From the NCBI GenBank assembly GCA_964479625.1, contig CAYZMS010000001.1, forward strand, positions 62,001 to 126,000: a stretch of DNA of 64,000 nt, read 5' to 3'. Made by a program: the position numbers and the translations under genes. Numbering within the stretch: the stretch's first letter is position 1; every line of letters starts with the position of its first letter. The notes under the pieces were generated by a model. The model did not search any database, was not told the origin of the DNA, and saw nothing but the letters and a program-made list of their open reading frames with translations. This document shows positions 59,791-64,000 of this stretch, piece after piece. The stretch comes from CAYZMS01 sp964479625. Its GTDB lineage: Bacteria > Bacteroidota > Bacteroidia > Chitinophagales > Saprospiraceae.

Positions 59791-61077
59791 ATGCTATTTG
59801 ATTTTGGGGCCTACAGCAGCTTGCTTTTACCATTTGTGATCCCTGGCCTGGTCTTTGCAATTGTACTAGCAAGCAGGGGCATTCTTTACCGGCAGCTCCC
59901 GGATGCTCTAATGGCTGGATTGATCCTGGTGTTTACCTTACGGGTCAGTAGCTGGATGCTTGGATTTGCCGGCTGGTATGATTCCCACGACGGGTATTCG
60001 ACCTTCATGTTTTATTTTCCTTTCAATCATTGGTTGTTACTGGGCCCCCTCGTCTGGTTTTATTTTCTTAGCCTGACCAATGGACGATTTAGGTTTTCAA
60101 AATCAGATAGTTGGCATTTCCTTCCCGAAGTCCTGTTTCTTCTTCTTAAGGCATGGATATTTGTTAAGGATATTTTGATCGACCATCGAATGCTAGGTAA
60201 ACCGCTGGAATTTCATTTTGGTACCAAGGGGGAACTCGCTAATTCCGGCCTAACGAACCTGTGGGTCCTTTTAGAAATACTAACCTACGCTTCCCTGCTG
60301 TTCTATTTCATTCGTACAACCTTGGCGTATCGCAAATACCGTCAATACCTGAAAAAGGAGTTTTCAAATACAGAGTTTATTCGTTTCAACTGGCTTGGCG
60401 CTTTTGTTTTGGTGGTCGCAGTGGGGGTGGTGGTCAGTTTTTTATTCGACCTGATCAGTTTAGTATTGCCGGATGGATTGAGCTATATTGAATACTGGTA
60501 TGCCTATCTGATTTGGGGGTTTATTATTTATTACCTCTCTATTTATGGGCTTCAGGTGCGTAATGAAAAACGGTTGCAACTACAATTTGAACCCGAGGAG
60601 GCAAGCCCAGCCTTAGAAAAAGAAGCTCCTACGCTTAAGCAGGATACTTTACTTAAATATATGCAGGAAGCAAGGCCCTATCTTGACCCTGAATTAACTC
60701 TCCATAGCCTGGCTCGCCAAATGGGCATCAACCCGGTACAACTCTCCAATACAATCAACAAGGATCTGGGGCAGACCTTTAAAGAGTTTATCAATCATTA
60801 TCGAGTTCATGCGGTAAAAAAACGCTTACAAGATCCTGCCTCCAGCCAATATTCCTTATTAGCCCTTGCAATGGATTGCGGGTTTAATTCGAAGGCTACC
60901 TTTAACCGGGTTTTTAAGCAGTTAAGTGGTCAAACTCCTTCTGAGTTCCTCCGGTCTAAAAAAAATAAGTCTCAAAACCCTGTTCTGAGACTTGTTACGC
61001 CCACTTTGAGACGATGGAGGCTACTTTTTCTGACAGTTTTGCAGGGTCATTTATTAAAAACTGTAAAACTTCATTAA
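59791..61077 (+). CDS. Membrane-embedded AraC family transcriptional regulator
   Basis: A 428-residue Bacteroidota-type regulator. The N-terminal half has about seven membrane helices (about 9-255), followed by a short cytoplasmic linker and an AraC HTH_18 domain (about 285-390) with two helix-turn-helix units (MGINPVQLSNTINKDLG and LALAMDCGFNSKATFNRVFK) and the GQTPSEFLRSKK closing motif. The membrane part presumably senses a signal and places the DNA-binding domain at the membrane. The next gene, for a small secreted protein, begins 1 bp after its stop. Confidence 0.9.
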   Translation: MLFDFGAYSSLLLPFVIPGLVFAIVLASRGILYRQLPDALMAGLILVFTLRVSSWMLGFAGWYDSHDGYSTFMFYFPFNHWLLLGPLVWFYFLSLTNGRFRFSKSDSWHFLPEVLFLLLKAWIFVKDILIDHRMLGKPLEFHFGTKGELANSGLTNLWVLLEILTYASLLFYFIRTTLAYRKYRQYLKKEFSNTEFIRFNWLGAFVLVVAVGVVVSFLFDLISLVLPDGLSYIEYWYAYLIWGFIIYYLSIYGLQVRNEKRLQLQFEPEEASPALEKEAPTLKQDTLLKYMQEARPYLDPELTLHSLARQMGINPVQLSNTINKDLGQTFKEFINHYRVHAVKKRLQDPASSQYSLLALAMDCGFNSKATFNRVFKQLSGQTPSEFLRSKKNKSQNPVLRLVTPTLRRWRLLFLTVLQGHLLKTVKLH

Positions 61078-61078
61078 A

Positions 61079-61606
61079 ATGAAATTCAGACTGTTTTTTC
61101 TTTTTTTGCTTTTGCTCAATGTCAAGTGGCTTGCAGCCCAGGATTTTGTCATGGTACAACCCTCAGACTTTGAATCCGTGCTGGGGTTACACACAGGTTC
61201 CCTCACTTACCTGGACTATACAACGAATGAGACCATTACAATGGATCTGGTGGGAGTAATTTATCGAAAGGGGGATAAATTGATCCTTGAGCATCATTTG
61301 TTTGAATGGAGGGATGCTTACGATCAAAAGTACGTATACAAGATCAAAAATGGCACCATAGACGGTTGGAACGTTGAAGAGCAGGTCGGGCCCGATGCCA
61401 ATGGGAATTTTCGCCTTCTTATGACCCGATCAGGAAAGGATGGGAATGAACGTAAACCCTGCACTTTTCGCCTCACTTTCGAATATCAGGATGGACGTTT
61501 TTCTATCATCAAGGATGTCCGCTTTGAAGGCGAATCTTCCTTTTTTAACCGTAATCGGTATGATCTGAACCTGTATCGGAACCAGCAGAATTTCGGATTA
61601 AACTAA
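61079..61606 (+). CDS. Small secreted protein paired with the AraC regulator
   Basis: A 175-residue protein with a signal peptide (1-20, cleavage at LAAQ). The body is a compact beta-rich domain with VGVIYRKGDKLILEHHLFEW and RLLMTRSGKDGNERKPC, ending in an Asn-rich tail. I recognise no family. It starts 1 bp after the regulator's stop, so the two are translationally coupled; it may be a partner or target of the membrane regulator. Confidence 0.6.
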   Translation: MKFRLFFLFLLLLNVKWLAAQDFVMVQPSDFESVLGLHTGSLTYLDYTTNETITMDLVGVIYRKGDKLILEHHLFEWRDAYDQKYVYKIKNGTIDGWNVEEQVGPDANGNFRLLMTRSGKDGNERKPCTFRLTFEYQDGRFSIIKDVRFEGESSFFNRNRYDLNLYRNQQNFGLN

Positions 61607-61926
61607 AACCCATACGAATGAAACAAATTTATCTTTTGCTGCCGATCCATTGTGATCTGATTTTCAACTATTGGAAACTGCTTTGCTAGGCTTACACTCC
61701 GGATTACACCGCTTTCCAGTTAAACAGATTGTTGATAGCTCTTTTAAAGAATTCGAGCAAGTACGGCAAGGGTCGAAGTCTTGGAAAGTAGCCATACGTT
61801 TAGCAACAGGAGGTTAAACTTCGGTAACGATTTATTTTAAGCGACTCCAAGCTGTAGGAAGGTTTGGTTTGCCTGCTCATTCTTCACTTTTTAATTAAAT
61901 CTGTATTTTCGACAAAAAAAAGAGCT
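61607..61926. other. Intergenic region without a gene
   Basis: 320 bp without a supported gene. It holds a candidate -7 box TATTTTCG (61904-61911), 16 bp upstream of the Ppx-like start, and nothing else I can name. Confidence 0.45.
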
Positions 61927-62907
61927 ATGGCACGCAGAAGGTTAACCCCGTTTGCAAGATTATTGATCACGCTGGCTATTTTAGCGGCCATCTTCTTTGG
62001 CGTACGTTACCTCCTGGACCAGGAGAATGGAGGACAAGGAGCAACAATTTCTGATACTATCTCAAAGGTAGCTGATGATGTTTTACCTGCTCAAAAAACG
62101 GAGACTAACCGTTTTAACTACACCCCACCAGCCCCTCAGAACGGGAAATTGTTAGGAGTGGTAGAATTGGGAGCATCCGGTTTTAATTCCTTCATCATTC
62201 GAGCGGATGAGGAGGGCCAGTGGAAGTTGGAAAAATCCGAATACGGTTCCAGCCTGGTACACGAAAACATGACCACCGAACAGGACGTCCGCGAAGGTCT
62301 AAAACGCTACATCGGCCAAATGATCGACTATGGTGTAGGTAGTCGGAATATCCACTTTGTGGTTAGCTCAGGGGCCGCCAGGTCAGAAGTGGCAGAAAAA
62401 ATATCCATTGCGCTAAAAACGATCGGCTACTTCGTTAATACCGTTACCCCCGAGGAGGAAGGTAGTTATGCGCTCAAAGCCGTTTTGCCGGAAGCTTACC
62501 AGGATAAAGCTTTTGTAGTGGATATGGGCTCTGGAAATACGAAAGTATCCTGGATGCGAAACGAAAAACTACAAGCCCTGGAGACCTACGGCTCCAAATA
62601 TTACCAGGGAGAGGTAACTGATGAAAGCGTTTACGAAGCGGTAAAGGAAGTAGCAAAAAAAATCCCTGCTGATCGGACCGACGTTTGCTTTATTATCGGA
62701 GGAGTACCCTTTGAACTTGCCAAGGATATTCGGGATGGAAAAGAGCGTTATACCGTTTTAAACCTGCCCGAACAATACGAAGCAGAGAGTGAAAAACAAC
62801 GTGCCGGACTCAATATCTACAGGGCTATTCAGCAAACCACCGGTACGGAGACTTATGTGTTTGACTGGGATGCTAATTTTACAATTGGTTTTTTGTTGTC
62901 TTTATAA
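61927..62907 (+). CDS. Membrane-anchored Ppx/GppA-like ASKHA protein
   Basis: A 326-residue protein from the ATG of MARRRLTPFARLLITLAILA, with one N-terminal membrane segment (about 8-27) and a short linker. The rest resembles the catalytic N-terminal part of exopolyphosphatase/GppA: phosphate-1 VVELGASGFNSF (residues 78-89), SSGAARSEVAEKI, TPEEEG and phosphate-2 VVDMGSGNTKVSW (197-209). It stops where the Ppx C-terminal domains would begin. It may hydrolyse polyphosphate or pppGpp, or be an actin-like ATPase without that activity. An upstream in-frame ATG at 61864 would bury the membrane segment and was not used. Confidence 0.78.
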   Translation: MARRRLTPFARLLITLAILAAIFFGVRYLLDQENGGQGATISDTISKVADDVLPAQKTETNRFNYTPPAPQNGKLLGVVELGASGFNSFIIRADEEGQWKLEKSEYGSSLVHENMTTEQDVREGLKRYIGQMIDYGVGSRNIHFVVSSGAARSEVAEKISIALKTIGYFVNTVTPEEEGSYALKAVLPEAYQDKAFVVDMGSGNTKVSWMRNEKLQALETYGSKYYQGEVTDESVYEAVKEVAKKIPADRTDVCFIIGGVPFELAKDIRDGKERYTVLNLPEQYEAESEKQRAGLNIYRAIQQTTGTETYVFDWDANFTIGFLLSL

Positions 62908-62929
62908 AGGAAAAAAGGCGTAATAGTTG

Positions 62930-64000
62930 CTAAAAACCAAACACGTCTTCAAGGCTCAGCTCCTTAACGGGGCCAAACTGCTCCAGGTAATTAAGGTCAA
63001 TCTGAGCCTTGGAGCCCAGCACCATAAAACGGAAAGCCTGGTTTCTGATCTTTTCCTGCTGGAATTGTAGGAGGTCGTTCGGTTTGGCTGATTGTAATCG
63101 TTGATAAATATCCTGACGCAGGTCGCGCTCGAAGCCTTTGTCCCGAGCATCTATGGCTTGCCAGTAAATGTGCTTGGGCTTGGTACGCTCTGATTCCATT
63201 TGCCTGAGCAGGGCCTCCCGGGCGTTTTCCATTTGCTCTTGCTCTGCAGGCATATCCCTTATGATTTGTAACAGTGCAGGTAGTGCATCCTGTAATTTAT
63301 CGGGTTGCGTGCCTACATAGGCATGCAAATAATGACTGTGGTCAGCGAATTTGGGTGAGCTGTAATAAGCGTAGGTATGGTAAGCCAGGGCTTTGGATTC
63401 CCGTATTTCCTGGAAGACGATGGAGGAAAGCCCAAATCCAAAATAATTATTATACCATTCGCGGAGGCAGTGTTCATCCAGCTCAAACTGCGGGCTTGTC
63501 CTTGAAACCATCAAAACATCAGCCTGGACAATGGGAAAGTCTACAAAAAAGACTTCGTTCTGTGGGGTGGGCAGTTGCTCGAAATCTCTGGCGGCGGGAA
63601 TAGAGAGCCACTGATCCGGAGCAGGGTGGGCTTTTGCCAGTAAACTGCACGCTGTATCAAAGGATTGTTGCCCGAAATAGTAGGCCGAATGAGGATAATC
63701 GAAGAGGGAGCGGAGTTTCTCCGTGATGGCTTCGCTTTTTAGCCCCTTAAGGGCTTGCTCATTCAATCGGTATTGATAGGGAGAGTCAGCTCCGTAGCGG
63801 GCAAATTGAGTTAGTGCATCCCGAACGATAGTTTGTCGTTCTTTTTTTACATTACTGCGTTGCTGAAGAATATCGGATACTACAGCGAAAAGGACATCCG
63901 GGTTGGATTGTACCCGGCGGAGCACATGTTCCACAAGGCGGGCGCCGGTTTCTGCTGATTCTTCCAAACCGCTAATGGTGATGTAAGTACGGTGATCATC
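62930..64000 (-). CDS. M16 family zinc peptidase, C-terminal part (runs off the window)
   Basis: The frame is open to the window edge, so only the last 357 residues of a pitrilysin-family (M16) protein are seen. The visible part corresponds to the inactive C-terminal half of a long M16 protein, with FGQQSFDTA, SSIVFQEIRESKALAYHTYAY and the AREALLRQMESERTKP segment typical of M16C-type domains. The HxxEH zinc site should lie upstream, beyond position 64000. It is probably a periplasmic or outer-membrane-associated insulinase-like protease. It is convergent with the Ppx-like gene, 22 bp apart. Confidence 0.85.
   Translation of the reverse strand, partial: DDHRTYITISGLEESAETGARLVEHVLRRVQSNPDVLFAVVSDILQQRSNVKKERQTIVRDALTQFARYGADSPYQYRLNEQALKGLKSEAITEKLRSLFDYPHSAYYFGQQSFDTACSLLAKAHPAPDQWLSIPAARDFEQLPTPQNEVFFVDFPIVQADVLMVSRTSPQFELDEHCLREWYNNYFGFGLSSIVFQEIRESKALAYHTYAYYSSPKFADHSHYLHAYVGTQPDKLQDALPALLQIIRDMPAEQEQMENAREALLRQMESERTKPKHIYWQAIDARDKGFERDLRQDIYQRLQSAKPNDLLQFQQEKIRNQAFRFMVLGSKAQIDLNYLEQFGPVKELSLEDVFGF

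Overview
This window is chromosomal DNA of a Bacteroidota bacterium, most likely of the Saprospiria (Lewinella/Haliscomenobacter-type); the phylum is well supported, the class is inference. The signs are a type IX secretion sorting domain on a secreted repeat protein, a CCDC81-type HU domain fused through a membrane segment to a SPOR domain, a membrane-embedded AraC-type regulator, several -7 boxes of the Bacteroidota form TAnnTTTG (some with TTTG 17-18 bp upstream), and few Shine-Dalgarno sequences. There is one 100-N scaffold gap (19189-19288). I see no rRNA, tRNA, CRISPR array, insertion sequence or prophage.

Layout. 0.3-10.3 kb is mostly housekeeping: a two-component system and hemL on the minus strand, then on the plus strand the HU-SPOR protein, an alpha/beta hydrolase, the yceD-rpmF pair, ridA, trpS, a FAH-family enzyme and metK. 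10.4-19.0 kb, minus strand: a duplicated LTxxQ (Spy/CpxP-like) periplasmic protein, a full RND tripartite efflux pump and ligA. 19.2-21.8 kb: a CHAD protein broken by the scaffold gap and three small envelope proteins without recognised function.

22.1-33.9 kb, plus strand, is the main accessory block: a TetR regulator overlapping a biotin-dependent acyl-CoA carboxylase (beta and alpha subunits) with a flavin monooxygenase gene between the subunits, a crotonase, a beta-keto acid cleavage enzyme (BKACE), a thiolase, a FadB/FadJ-type bifunctional enzyme and an alpha-methylacyl-CoA racemase-like protein. Four-base ATGA overlaps tie several together. The content suggests catabolism of a methyl-branched acid whose beta-oxidation is blocked, resembling the Liu/Atu logic but with BKACE present and no HMG-CoA lyase or acyl-CoA dehydrogenase in the block.

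34-36.4 kb holds a ligase-associated Lhr-type helicase; 36.8-38.7 kb a T9SS-secreted leucine-rich/L-domain-like repeat protein. 38.9-46.7 kb looks like a peptidoglycan peptide salvage and cell-wall block: dipeptide epimerase, BioF-like PLP enzyme, class A-like and class C-like serine hydrolases, PBP4-type D,D-carboxypeptidase and an NhaC antiporter, with a 47-bp near-perfect palindrome between the divergent hydrolases. 46.8-64 kb is mixed: heptosyltransferase-like GT9, lipoproteins, a threonine dehydratase, a GCS2-CBS fusion, ComF, a Deg protease, an HD phosphohydrolase, an ECF sigma factor with a small putative anti-sigma protein, L-serine ammonia-lyase, a membrane AraC regulator with a secreted partner, a membrane-anchored Ppx/GppA-like protein and the C-terminal part of an M16 peptidase running off the end.

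A DNA-level signal also runs through the window: the hexamer TTCGAA appears about 79 times by eye count where about 17 would be expected, in all three reading frames.
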